This document shows, piece after piece, positions 1 through 7,509 of a DNA stretch of 64,000 nt. Position 1 is the stretch's first letter. Every line of letters begins with the position of its first letter. The DNA comes from Yoonia sp. SS1-5 (lineage in GTDB: Bacteria; Pseudomonadota; Alphaproteobacteria; Rhodobacterales; Rhodobacteraceae). The stretch is taken from the NCBI RefSeq assembly GCF_038443705.2, contig NZ_CP151767.2:868001-932000 (forward strand), written 5' to 3'. The notes under the pieces are model-generated. The model did not search any database. It worked only from the letters and a program-made list of their open reading frames with translations, and was not told the DNA's origin. A program made the position numbers and the translations under genes.

Positions 1-16
1 TGTCCAAATCATCCAT
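1..16 (-). CDS. GTA tail tape measure protein, first codons only (partial)
   Basis: Reading leftwards from 16, an ATG opens a frame MDDLD that runs off the window edge. It overlaps the end of the gene 10.1 homologue, whose stop is at 9-11, as genes in this cluster usually do. In gene transfer agent clusters the tail tape measure gene (g11) follows g10.1, so that identity is inferred from position. Only five codons are visible and no domain can be checked. Confidence 0.45.
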
Positions 17-212
17 CATTCATATCCTTTGGTTCGTCGGGGAAGGCATCCAGCAGTGATTTCAGCCTGTCGCGCCCCATCGGTTGCGCCGTCGGCGATA
101 GACCCAGCATCAACTGCAACTCTGCAGGCGTCAGCGCCCAGAATTGGGCCGGGGTCAGGCGCAAACCATGCAGGCCGGAACGCATAAGCCCCGCCCAATC
201 CAGACCGGTCAT
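9..212 (-). CDS. GTA gene 10.1 homologue, small phage tail assembly protein
   Basis: A 67-residue protein of the small GTA tail family that sits between g10 and the tape measure gene and is thought to act as a tail assembly chaperone. The sequence has the expected small-helix layout: a Trp-containing start (MTGLDWAGLMR), then LRLTPAQFWALTPAEL, then a short acidic tail. Its start overlaps the end of g10 by four bases, and the next gene starts inside its end, so translation is probably coupled. The role is inferred from position and family likeness. No catalytic residues are expected. Confidence 0.75.
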   Translation of the reverse strand: MTGLDWAGLMRSGLHGLRLTPAQFWALTPAELQLMLGLSPTAQPMGRDRLKSLLDAFPDEPKDMNDG

Positions 213-523
213 GTGGGCAGCGCAAAAGCGCGCGCCAGCAACGTCGCGGCAATCCGGGCGGCCCCAACCGGGCCACCCTCAATCTCGGCGCTGATCAGGT
301 CCTCGGACCGGCCCGTCCAGCCGCCGCCACGCAAGCCGGCCACAATAACGGCCATGACGTCGCGGCTGGAAAAGGCCCCCGTCTCGAAACGGCGGATCAG
401 ATCGACAAGCGATCCGGTCCCCAAACCCGCCTCAAGCTCTGCAAGGGCGCCCAGCGTCAGCTTGCACTCGCGCGGTGTGCCATCAATGGCCACACTGACC
501 TGCCCCGCCCAGGGATTGGCCAT
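209..523 (-). CDS. GTA gene 10 homologue (gene transfer agent family tail protein)
   Basis: A 104-residue protein that begins MANPWAGQVSVAIDG and has the typical GTA-gp10 pattern of KLTLGALAELEAGLG followed by a loop with RRFETGAFSS and a C-terminal alanine-rich helix. In the GTA particle this small protein is associated with tail morphogenesis. It starts exactly at the stop of the major tail protein gene and runs into g10.1, which fits a single long late transcript. Length and position match the family. No frameshift is seen here. Confidence 0.8.
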   Translation of the reverse strand: MANPWAGQVSVAIDGTPRECKLTLGALAELEAGLGTGSLVDLIRRFETGAFSSRDVMAVIVAGLRGGGWTGRSEDLISAEIEGGPVGAARIAATLLARAFALPT

Positions 524-945
524 CAGATCAACGCCGTAAAGGTCAGCGCACCAGCCGAGGCCAGAGACAGCTCGTAGGTCGCCTCCCCGTTATGCGAGCC
601 TGCATATTCGATTGATGTGATCTGGAACGGGCCTTCGACCGTGCCAAAATCGGGGATAATAACCTGAAAGTCAGGGGTCTCCCCGTCAAAGAATATCTGG
701 CGGGCACGCTCGTCAGTCGATTCGTCCTTGAACACGCCAGAGCCCGAGATCGAGGCCGTCTTTACCCCCGCCCCGCCCAGCAGCTGACGCCAACCGCCGG
801 TACTTTCCAGGCTGGTGACGTCCACACTTTCGGCGTTGAAGCTTAGGCGCGTCGCGCGCAAACCGGCTGCAGTTTCAAACAATCCGTCACCGGTCATATC
901 AATCTTTACAAGCAGGTCTTTTCCGTTTTGGGCTGGCATGGCCAT
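523..945 (-). CDS. GTA major tail protein (gene 9 homologue)
   Basis: A 140-residue tail tube protein. The start MAMPAQNGKDLLVKIDMTGDG and the later segment SFNAESVDVTSLESTGGWRQ are hallmarks of the phage TP901-1/GTA major tail protein family, whose subunits stack to form the tail tube. A GTG lies one codon upstream. The ATG at 945 is preferred because a GGAGTG ribosome-binding sequence lies right before it, although the ATG at 939 is also possible. The gene sits between the g8 and g10 homologues in the standard GTA order. Confidence 0.85.
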   Translation of the reverse strand: MAMPAQNGKDLLVKIDMTGDGLFETAAGLRATRLSFNAESVDVTSLESTGGWRQLLGGAGVKTASISGSGVFKDESTDERARQIFFDGETPDFQVIIPDFGTVEGPFQITSIEYAGSHNGEATYELSLASAGALTFTALI

Positions 946-966
946 CACTCCTTCGAGGCATTTGGA

Positions 967-1380
967 TTAAGTGTCGTCGGCAACGCGGGCACGAAAAATC
1001 AGGTTGATCTGGCGCATATCGCCCGTGCCCACCCGCGCCGCCTTGGCTTTGTAAAAGCGCAGCGAAACAAGGCTGCCGCGTGTCAGGCTGAGAGGTGCGT
1101 CAACCAACGCATCAGAGACTGCCGCGGCGGCCGTCTTGGCCGACGAAAATCCGGCACTCTCTGTGACGACCGTGACCGTGAACTCATGCAAGGCGCCGCC
1201 ACCTGTCTTGTCCGATGCATCACGCACATCTTCAGGACCCAGCACCACGTAAAGCGATGGCAAGCTGCCGGCGGGCAGCGCATCGTAGATCGCGGTACCA
1301 ACCAGGTCCGCCAACGCCGTGTCAGCTGCGAGGCGCTGAAATACGGCAGCCTGCAGCGCCGAGGACATCGCATAACTCAT
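967..1380 (-). CDS. GTA gene 8 homologue, DUF3168 tail completion protein
   Basis: A 137-residue protein of the DUF3168 family, found in GTAs and related phages at the neck/tail terminator position. It begins MSYAMSSALQAAVFQRL and carries the family segment IYDALPAGSLPSLYVVLGPE. The open frame extends upstream to 1758, but the start at 1380 is chosen because its ATG overlaps the stop of g7 (ATGA-type junction) and because the product then has the family length. The upstream extension would run through g7 in another frame and is not expected to be translated. Confidence 0.8.
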   Translation of the reverse strand: MSYAMSSALQAAVFQRLAADTALADLVGTAIYDALPAGSLPSLYVVLGPEDVRDASDKTGGGALHEFTVTVVTESAGFSSAKTAAAAVSDALVDAPLSLTRGSLVSLRFYKAKAARVGTGDMRQINLIFRARVADDT

Positions 1381-1715
1381 GAGACAACCTCTTCCTCGGC
1401 AAAGCACAGCAAATACTGGGCGTTGGCATCGCGCTCGGCGACGGCGTTGATATGAAAAAGTCGCGCGCCATCGCGAAAGCGCTGACCGGCGGTCGGCCGG
1501 GACGCGGCACCATGGGGTGCGGCCCGCACGGTGATGCGGCAAGGAACGCGGGACACTGTCGCAGCAAAGGCTGCCGTCTCGCGACCTGATCCGGCCTTCA
1601 CCTCCGCCCAAAGGACGCCAAGGGTCTGCCAATCGCTGGTAAACCCGCCGGCCCCGTCCGAAACACGTGTCGGGGCCTCCAGCAAAAGGGACCTGTTCAA
1701 GCGGGGAACACTCAT
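1377..1715 (-). CDS. GTA phage head-tail adaptor protein (gene 7 homologue)
   Basis: A 112-residue protein of the phage head-tail joining family, which links the portal/connector to the tail. It begins MSVPRLNRSLLLEAPTRVSDG and has the typical GGFTSDWQTLGVLWAEV segment near residues 23-39. In this family the Trp-rich beta strand is followed by a conserved glycine- and arginine-rich part, as seen here. It overlaps both neighbours by four bases, so g6, g7 and g8 are translationally coupled. Confidence 0.8.
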   Translation of the reverse strand: MSVPRLNRSLLLEAPTRVSDGAGGFTSDWQTLGVLWAEVKAGSGRETAAFAATVSRVPCRITVRAAPHGAASRPTAGQRFRDGARLFHINAVAERDANAQYLLCFAEEEVVS

Positions 1716-2311
1716 GCGCGTGACCCCAGAAACAAGCGAACCGTGCGATAACGCTCAATCAGCGACGACACGCCAAAGGGCATCGCAGTTGCGCCGGTGC
1801 TGACGTCATGGCGATATTCATAATAATGGGCTGCCAACATCAAAACGGCCTGCGCCAGATCAGCGGGTAAATCGCCCCATTCGGGGCCGAAACCCGCCAG
1901 CATCTCGATGCGGACCGATCCATTTGCGGGGATCGCGGGAAGGCAGGCGGCAACAGCCTTAAGGCTGGGGCGCTGTTGATCCAGTTCCAGATACCAGGCG
2001 TCGGTATCGGCAATTGTCTCGTCACCGGTCACATCCAGCAGGGTAACGGCCGCAATAGCACTGACCGGGGCCACTGGCAGCGGTTGGCGACGATCATCGC
2101 GCCATGCGGTCAAGGTCCAACTGAATTCGCGCTCGATCAGGACTTTGCCAGTCCGGGCCTCAATTGCGGCAATGGCGGCACGCAAGTAGCTCTCCAGTAT
2201 CGAATCTTGAAACCCGTCATCCGAGAACCCCGAGCCCAGGCGCATATGGTCTTTGAAAATTGCGACCGGCAGCGCCGATTGTGGCACGGTGGTCTCTTCG
2301 ACTAACATCAT
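1712..2311 (-). CDS. GTA head-tail connector protein (gene 6 homologue, phiE125 gp8 family)
   Basis: A protein of about 199 residues starting MMLVEETTVPQSALPVAIFKDH. It belongs to the phage connector family with a helical N-terminal half (SILESYLRAAIAAIEARTG) and a C-terminal WGDLPADLAQAVLMLAAHYYEYR segment. An upstream GTG would add seven residues. The ATG at 2311 is preferred because GGAGAA lies seven bases before it. It follows the capsid gene after a gap of 173 bases in which no gene was found. In the particle it forms part of the neck below the portal. Confidence 0.8.
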   Translation of the reverse strand: MMLVEETTVPQSALPVAIFKDHMRLGSGFSDDGFQDSILESYLRAAIAAIEARTGKVLIEREFSWTLTAWRDDRRQPLPVAPVSAIAAVTLLDVTGDETIADTDAWYLELDQQRPSLKAVAACLPAIPANGSVRIEMLAGFGPEWGDLPADLAQAVLMLAAHYYEYRHDVSTGATAMPFGVSSLIERYRTVRLFLGSRA

Positions 2312-2484
2312 GGAAATTCTCCGAAAAATCACTGACCCCAGCAGATCAGGTCGTCAGAACCCGGGCGCACGCCCCCCGCATCACTCGGACGGAAGGGAGC
2401 AGCTAGACAATGCGGGGATTGCCTTGCGCGCGCCCGGGGTGGTGCCGCCCCCGGGACAGAGAGCAGCACCGTTTCACGCCAACA

Positions 2485-3666
2485 TCAGCTGGTCGCGAAC
2501 CGCAAAAGCTTGATGGCCGCAAAATCGCTCACCGCGCCGCCGACACGCTTTGTTGCATAGAAAAGGACATGCGGTTTGGCGCTGAACGGATCGCGCAAAA
2601 CGCGCAGATCGGGGCGCTCGGCGACCGTGTAACCAGCCGTGAAATCACCAAACGCAATAGAATAACTGTCCTCGGCGATATCCGGCATATCTTCGGCGAT
2701 CAGCACGCGATACCCCATCAGGCGGGCGGGCTCACCAACCGCCAGGCCGTCGACCCAGACGAAGCGACCGTCATTATCCTTCAACTTGCGGACATGTCCG
2801 GCAGTCTTGGAATTCATCACGAATGTACCATTTGCGCGGTACTCAGCCCCAAGCGAATAGACCAGATCGACAATCGGATCCGCGCGGGTGATGCCGCCTG
2901 CCGTGCCGGACGCCACATAGCCAATATTGCCCCAATCCCATGTGTCATTCTCGACAGCGGGATAGCTCAAAAGCCCGGTAGGTTTGTCAGCACCATCACC
3001 CGAAATGAAGGCCGCTGCCTCTGAACGGGCAAACTTGTCGGCGATGCGCCCGGCCAGCCAGGTCTCGATATCAAAGGCGCTGTCATCCAGCAGACGCTGC
3101 GAGGCCTTGGGCAATGCGGACAACTCATGCAGCGGGATCGTGATCCGCTCGATCTGCGGGGTTGTCGTCTCGGTAATGGTGCTGGCTTCGGTGGCCCAAC
3201 CAGCGCCCAGGTCCGAATGATCCACCAGCACATCATAAGAGGTCGCATCGACATTAACGACATTTGCAATCGCACGAATGGATGCGGTTGAACTCAGCGT
3301 GTTCTGGATCGTCTCTGCGGTCTGCGGATCCACCAGATAACCACCTTCGGCCGCGATGGTCGTCGCTAAGGCCTTACCCTCGATCTCCAGGCCACGCAGG
3401 GCGTCATCGTCGCCAGAGCGTAGATAGGCGGCAAAGGCCTTTTGATGCGGCGCTTCCTCGCGCGCAGCGGCCGACAGCGCGGGACGGGCAGCAATCATCG
3501 TCTTTCGGTCCAACTTATTCATCCGGTCATCCTGTCTTTGAAGTTTGGCGCTAACGCCGTTGGAGAAGTCTTTGAAATCGTTCATGAAGCCGGCAATCGC
3601 GCGGTTCAGTTCCTCGGCCGGAGACATATCTTCCCCAGCCTGAGACTTGGTCTCAGTTTTACGCAT
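2485..3666 (-). CDS. GTA major capsid protein (gene 5 homologue, HK97 fold)
   Basis: A 393-residue phage major capsid protein of the HK97 type. The first 60 residues or so are charged and helical (scaffold-like delta domain, with MNDFKDFSNGVSAKLQRQDD). The mature shell domain follows, starting around EGKALATTIAAEGGYLVDP, with the P-loop-like segment TTTPQIERITIPLHELSALPK and the family motif INDKF-like region RIADKFARSEAAAF. The prohead protease gene lies directly upstream, consistent with removal of the N-terminal domain during maturation. The GTA capsid packages short random pieces of host DNA. Confidence 0.9.
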   Translation of the reverse strand: MRKTETKSQAGEDMSPAEELNRAIAGFMNDFKDFSNGVSAKLQRQDDRMNKLDRKTMIAARPALSAAAREEAPHQKAFAAYLRSGDDDALRGLEIEGKALATTIAAEGGYLVDPQTAETIQNTLSSTASIRAIANVVNVDATSYDVLVDHSDLGAGWATEASTITETTTPQIERITIPLHELSALPKASQRLLDDSAFDIETWLAGRIADKFARSEAAAFISGDGADKPTGLLSYPAVENDTWDWGNIGYVASGTAGGITRADPIVDLVYSLGAEYRANGTFVMNSKTAGHVRKLKDNDGRFVWVDGLAVGEPARLMGYRVLIAEDMPDIAEDSYSIAFGDFTAGYTVAERPDLRVLRDPFSAKPHVLFYATKRVGGAVSDFAAIKLLRFATS

Positions 3667-3698
3667 CTTTCATCCTTTGGTTTTGGTACTGGGCGGGG

Positions 3699-4229
3699 TC
3701 AGTCCCGCGCCATCACGCGGCGCGCAGTCTCAAAAGCGGCGGCCAAATCACGCATCAGATCAGCTTGGGGCGCATCACCCTTTGCTGCCACACGCGCATC
3801 CGGAAGCATCGGGAATGTGACAAGCGACACCTCCCAAAGCTCCAACTCGGACAAAAGGCGGCGCCCCTTGTCATCCTTGTGGGATTTCACAGTGCGATAT
3901 CCGATCGACAGGCCGTCAATCGCCCCTGCCCCGATCAGCGATGCAGCCTCACGGCCTTTGGCAACATCCGTCAGCAAGCGGCCCTTGACCCAAAGGCCCT
4001 TGGCGTCCTCGCGGACCTCATCCCAGACGCCAATGGGCTGTGCGGGATCATGTTGCCATAACATCTTGACTGACCGCTGATTGGTCAGTGATGTGGCATA
4101 GGCGCCGGCAACAACGGTATCGCCGCCCTGATCGGGTTTCCCGAATAGGGAGGCATAACCGCTGATGATCGTCCCATCGGTCACGGTGACCTCCGTGCCC
4201 AACGCGCAGAACTTGTGTTCCAAACTCAT
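3699..4229 (-). CDS. GTA prohead protease (gene 4 homologue, HK97 family S78)
   Basis: A 176-residue phage prohead protease, MSLEHKFCALGTEVTVTDGT at the start. This serine protease family processes the capsid and scaffold domain during head maturation. Visible family features are the ISGYASLFGKPDQGGD segment, the histidine in MLWQHDPAQPIGVW (about residue 60) as candidate catalytic His, and the GLSIGYR segment (about residue 110) that carries the candidate Ser. It overlaps the small g3.5 gene by four bases and lies 32 bases before the capsid gene. Confidence 0.88.
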   Translation of the reverse strand: MSLEHKFCALGTEVTVTDGTIISGYASLFGKPDQGGDTVVAGAYATSLTNQRSVKMLWQHDPAQPIGVWDEVREDAKGLWVKGRLLTDVAKGREAASLIGAGAIDGLSIGYRTVKSHKDDKGRRLLSELELWEVSLVTFPMLPDARVAAKGDAPQADLMRDLAAAFETARRVMARD

Positions 4230-4438
4230 ACCGGTCTCCCGCTCAGTGTTTTTACAATTTCAAAGATCAGCAAACCAGCGCAGCTGCAGACGATCACCCA
4301 AATCTGCCATTCCAGCCGGGACACCATCTGCTCGATCCGGCTTAGGCGGACATCGACCTGCGCAAACCAGAAGTCAGACACTGGTGGCGGCGAATACTGG
4401 CGAGGGCGCCCTTTGAGGTCGACGATTTTATCGCTCAT
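4226..4438 (-). CDS. GTA gene 3.5 homologue, small single-pass membrane protein
   Basis: A 70-residue protein starting MSDKIVDLKGRPRQYSPPP. It has a short helical segment (VRLSRIEQMVSRLEWQ) and then one hydrophobic stretch of about 20 residues (IWVIVCSCAGLLIFEIV). Small proteins with this layout lie between the portal and prohead protease in GTA clusters (orfg3.5), but their role is not known. The start at 4438 is inside the end of the portal gene. A longer frame from 4486 exists but would run far into the portal gene. Membrane placement is inferred from hydrophobicity only. Confidence 0.65.
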   Translation of the reverse strand: MSDKIVDLKGRPRQYSPPPVSDFWFAQVDVRLSRIEQMVSRLEWQIWVIVCSCAGLLIFEIVKTLSGRPV

Positions 4439-5609
4439 CGCCAGCCTCCAATGCCGGTAGCCCCAGCAGGTTGCGCTTTTCGGCATCTGTCAGGAATGCC
4501 GCTTCGGAAACGCGGCGCCATTGTGCATCGCGTTCCACCGACAAGGCCGGGATCTGATCAAGGTCGGGCCGAAGCTGAACCTGCTCGCCATGATAGTCCG
4601 ACAACCAGTCAGCAAGGGCGCTGGCGACACGGGTCGCCAGTGGCAGAACCGTTAATCGGTAAAAGGCGCGGTTGGCCTCCTGATAATTCGCATATGTGGC
4701 GTCCCCCGGAATGCCCAGCAACATTGGCGGGACACCAAAAGCGACCGAGATTTCGCGGGCGGCGGCCTCTTTGGTTTTCTGAAACTCCATGTCGGACGGG
4801 GAAAAGCCCATCGGCTTCCAGTCCAGACCGCCTTCCAGCAGCATCGGCCGGCCCGCATTCCGGGCGCCCTGGTGCTGGGTCTCCATCTCGCCCAACAGCC
4901 GGTCATACTGATCCGCGCTCAGTGAGGCCTGACCATCCGCGCCGCGATAGACAATCGCGCCTGATGGGCGGGCGGCATTGTCCAGCAAGGCCTTGGACCA
5001 ACGGGATGCGGCGTTATGCACATCAATGGCACTTGCGGCGGCCTGCAAAGGCGAGAATCCATAGTGATCGTCTTGGGGATGAAAACTCTTGATATGGCAG
5101 ATCGGGCTGTGATCGGGGGACACGGCAAAACGATGCTTGCGACCACCAACATTATACTCATAGGCCGCCGGCCAACCATCGGGACCAGGCACAATCGACA
5201 TCCGGTCCGAGCGCAACACGTGCAACTCGACAGGCAAGTCCTCATCCGCTACCGCCTCGAGATAGCCGTTGCCGGTCAACAGGATCTGGCCAAACAACGC
5301 CTCCAGCAACTCCGCGCGGCCCTGCCCGCTATTCGGACGGGCAAGCAAAGTCTGCACCGGGTGCATCTCATAGCGACGTTCGGCATCCTGCAAGACCAGC
5401 GGCAGGGCCGCGGCCGCCTCCGCAATCAGCTTGACCGCACGAAAGCCGATGGGATTGCCGGTGAACCCGGCCCGCGTCAGCGATGTGACGTCACGCGGAC
5501 TCCACACCACACGGCCTGCACCCTGCATCGCCATGACACGGCCAGTCGCCGAGGCCTTGACCTCGGCAGCGGGCACATCAGGCTTTGCACGGTTTAGAAA
5601 ATCAAACAT
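4428..5609 (-). CDS. GTA portal protein (gene 3 homologue, HK97 family)
   Basis: A 393-residue portal protein. Portal rings occupy one capsid vertex, let DNA in during packaging and anchor the tail. The sequence shows the family order: PIGFRAVKLIAEAAAALPL near residues 55-73, LLTGNGYLEAV near 115, HIKSFHPQDDHYGFSPLQAA near 165-185, and the conserved REISVAFGVPPMLLGI and YANYQEANRAFYR stretches near 290-320. The ATG at 5609 is preferred over the TTG one codon upstream. It is separated from the terminase gene by 111 bases without a recognisable gene. Confidence 0.9.
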   Translation of the reverse strand: MFDFLNRAKPDVPAAEVKASATGRVMAMQGAGRVVWSPRDVTSLTRAGFTGNPIGFRAVKLIAEAAAALPLVLQDAERRYEMHPVQTLLARPNSGQGRAELLEALFGQILLTGNGYLEAVADEDLPVELHVLRSDRMSIVPGPDGWPAAYEYNVGGRKHRFAVSPDHSPICHIKSFHPQDDHYGFSPLQAAASAIDVHNAASRWSKALLDNAARPSGAIVYRGADGQASLSADQYDRLLGEMETQHQGARNAGRPMLLEGGLDWKPMGFSPSDMEFQKTKEAAAREISVAFGVPPMLLGIPGDATYANYQEANRAFYRLTVLPLATRVASALADWLSDYHGEQVQLRPDLDQIPALSVERDAQWRRVSEAAFLTDAEKRNLLGLPALEAGDER

Positions 5610-5720
5610 CAATCACTCCTTGGTCCGGGCCAGTCTGACCGGCTGCAATCCACGAAAAACAATTTGCGTCAGAAGAGTTACAAAGAAGAAACGGGTCCGT
5701 ACGGGGATCGGGCAACACCC

Positions 5721-7076
5721 TCAAAGGCCGCGAATACGGGGGTCCCGCCACTTTGCAGCCGGATCAATCATCAGATCCTGCAGGGCCCAGACCAATGCAT
5801 CAACACGGTCCGGGGACCCCTGCCCGGCATAGCCCCTGATGGTCATTTGACACATCTGATCCTCCAACGCGCCTAAACCGTGCAAATGCGATACACGGCC
5901 CTGCTCATACAAGGCGGCAACAGGTTCGGCGCGGGCCGACTTGCTACGGGTCGCGTGGACAGATCTGTAAGGCACCAAAGGATCCACCTGACGGATTACA
6001 GCCTCAACCATGTCGCCACCCTGATTGACCTCTGCAACAAGACGGTCGGCATCATGACGCCGCATGGCCGCGATGGCTGCCTTGGCCCATTCCGCAGGTC
6101 GGGCCGCATGCATCGTGGCATCCTCAAGCACGATGGCCCGCCAATCCTGGATCGGGCCAGACATATCGACACCAGCAATGATGATCCCGCATTCGTCCGA
6201 TTTGGCATGAGATGTGCCGGGGGGGTCAATGGCGACAACAACGCGGGTCAGTGACGGGGCTTTTGCAATCTGCGCCGTGGCAAGCTGCTTGGGCGTCCAC
6301 AAGGCATCATCAACCTCTGCCTGCATGATGCCATCAATCTCTTGCCGACCAAGGGATGTGCCACCGTATCGGGCCTCGACCTCTGTCAGAAAACTCGCCG
6401 CCAGATTGGCCCGATTGGCATATGTCGACGCATGGGTCACCACGGTTGTTTCCTGCTCAAGTATATTGGCCAAAACGGCAGATCGCCGGGGGGTCGTGGT
6501 CACGCAAACGCGGGGATCCACGCCAAGCCGTACGGCAAACTGCAGCATGTCCCATGGATCACCGGTCAGGGGCCATTTCGCCAGCTCATCTGCCCAGGCC
6601 GCATCAAATTGCGGGCCACGCAATGCCTCCGGGGCGTGGGCCGAAAAGGCCTGCGCGCTGGCACCATTCGGCCATATCAGCATTTGACGACCGGCAATCC
6701 ATGTCGGTTTTCGGTCCGCGGGGGACACGGCCATGATCCCGCTCTCCCCAAAGATCATGACCTCGCGGGCTTGCTCCAGCGTATCGGCGACAAGGGCCAC
6801 ACGGGCCGAAATACCGGGGGCCACACGTGTGGGGCCCTCTACCTGCTGACGGACCCATTCCGAACCTGCACGGGTCTTGCCCGCACCACGGCCGCCCAGA
6901 ACCACCCAGTTGCGCCAGGCGCCAGCCGGGGGGATCTGGTGCGGCATGGCCCAGAACTCGAACAGGTAAGGCAGGGCTTCAAGCTGCCGGGGGGTCAGTG
7001 TCTTCAAGAACGCTGCTTGCGTCGGTCGTGTTGCGGATGCGATCAAGCTGGCGCCCGATCTCAATCCGGATTGCAT
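5721..7076 (-). CDS. GTA terminase large subunit (gene 2 homologue)
   Basis: The DNA-packaging motor ATPase/nuclease of the gene transfer agent. The ATPase domain shows a Walker A-type loop GGRGAGKTRAG, a Walker B/DEAD-like segment AWADELAKWP and the coupling motif VCVTTTPRRS. The C-terminal nuclease half has VVAIDPPGTSHAKSDECG with acidic residues suited to metal binding. The start is uncertain. The frame is open to 7172, but the ATG at 7076 (MQSGLRSGASLIAS) gives about 27 residues before the conserved LTPRQLEALPYLFEFW segment, close to relatives. Even so it overlaps the end of g1 by 98 bases. Confidence 0.88.
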   Translation of the reverse strand: MQSGLRSGASLIASATRPTQAAFLKTLTPRQLEALPYLFEFWAMPHQIPPAGAWRNWVVLGGRGAGKTRAGSEWVRQQVEGPTRVAPGISARVALVADTLEQAREVMIFGESGIMAVSPADRKPTWIAGRQMLIWPNGASAQAFSAHAPEALRGPQFDAAWADELAKWPLTGDPWDMLQFAVRLGVDPRVCVTTTPRRSAVLANILEQETTVVTHASTYANRANLAASFLTEVEARYGGTSLGRQEIDGIMQAEVDDALWTPKQLATAQIAKAPSLTRVVVAIDPPGTSHAKSDECGIIIAGVDMSGPIQDWRAIVLEDATMHAARPAEWAKAAIAAMRRHDADRLVAEVNQGGDMVEAVIRQVDPLVPYRSVHATRSKSARAEPVAALYEQGRVSHLHGLGALEDQMCQMTIRGYAGQGSPDRVDALVWALQDLMIDPAAKWRDPRIRGL

Positions 7077-7338
7077 CAAAGTCGGGGGTTTCGGCTGTGT
7101 CGAGCTTTCCATAATGGACGTCAAACGCCTCCTCTGCCGACAACACCTTGAGGTGTGCGGCTTGCAATTCATTCATTTTTGTCACGATTGATTTTGGTGT
7201 ATCGCCTTGAGTCGTGCCCAAGGTTTCAAGCATATGGACAAGCGTCTCCCGGATTTGTCTGAACAGCTTCTTGGTCTCCGCAACACGTGTTGCGGGGTCG
7301 TCATGGGCACCGATGGCCCGTTTCTTGGGTTTCGTCAT
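6979..7338 (-). CDS. GTA gene 1 homologue, small terminase-like DNA-packaging protein
   Basis: A 119-residue basic and acidic helical protein starting MTKPKKRAIGAHDDP. Its position right before the large terminase gene, its size, and the pattern of two predicted helices (TKKLFRQIRETLVHML, then KMNELQAAHLKVLSAEEAF) match the GTA orfg1 family, considered the small terminase. It is the first gene of the GTA run, with 171 bases of non-coding DNA between its start and the mltG stop. No strong ribosome-binding site is seen before the ATG. Large and small terminase genes overlap by about 98 bases. Confidence 0.75.
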   Translation of the reverse strand: MTKPKKRAIGAHDDPATRVAETKKLFRQIRETLVHMLETLGTTQGDTPKSIVTKMNELQAAHLKVLSAEEAFDVHYGKLDTAETPDFDAIRIEIGRQLDRIRNTTDASSVLEDTDPPAA

Positions 7339-7481
7339 GATAAACTGGCCTGTAAGGATGCTTCCGTTACAGTCGAGAGCCGACGCTACATACTTTGGTA
7401 ACTTCGCCTTCTAGCCATTAAGAAATACGGCAAAACACTGAAAAATGTCAAACAATCTGGGGTTGTGGCTCGGGCCGCGCG

Positions 7482-7496
7482 TTAGTAATTCGTTAA
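7482..7496. promoter_or_regulatory. CtrA-like half-site pair upstream of the GTA cluster
   Basis: The plus strand reads TTAG-N7-TTAA, one mismatch from the alphaproteobacterial CtrA consensus TTAA-N7-TTAA. It lies about 144 bases upstream of GTA g1 and 14 bases past the mltG stop, inside the only non-coding gap before the cluster. GTA production in Rhodobacterales is known to depend on CtrA. Direct binding here is an inference from a short motif. Confidence 0.4.
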
Positions 7497-7509
7497 CATT
7501 TGCAGAAGG

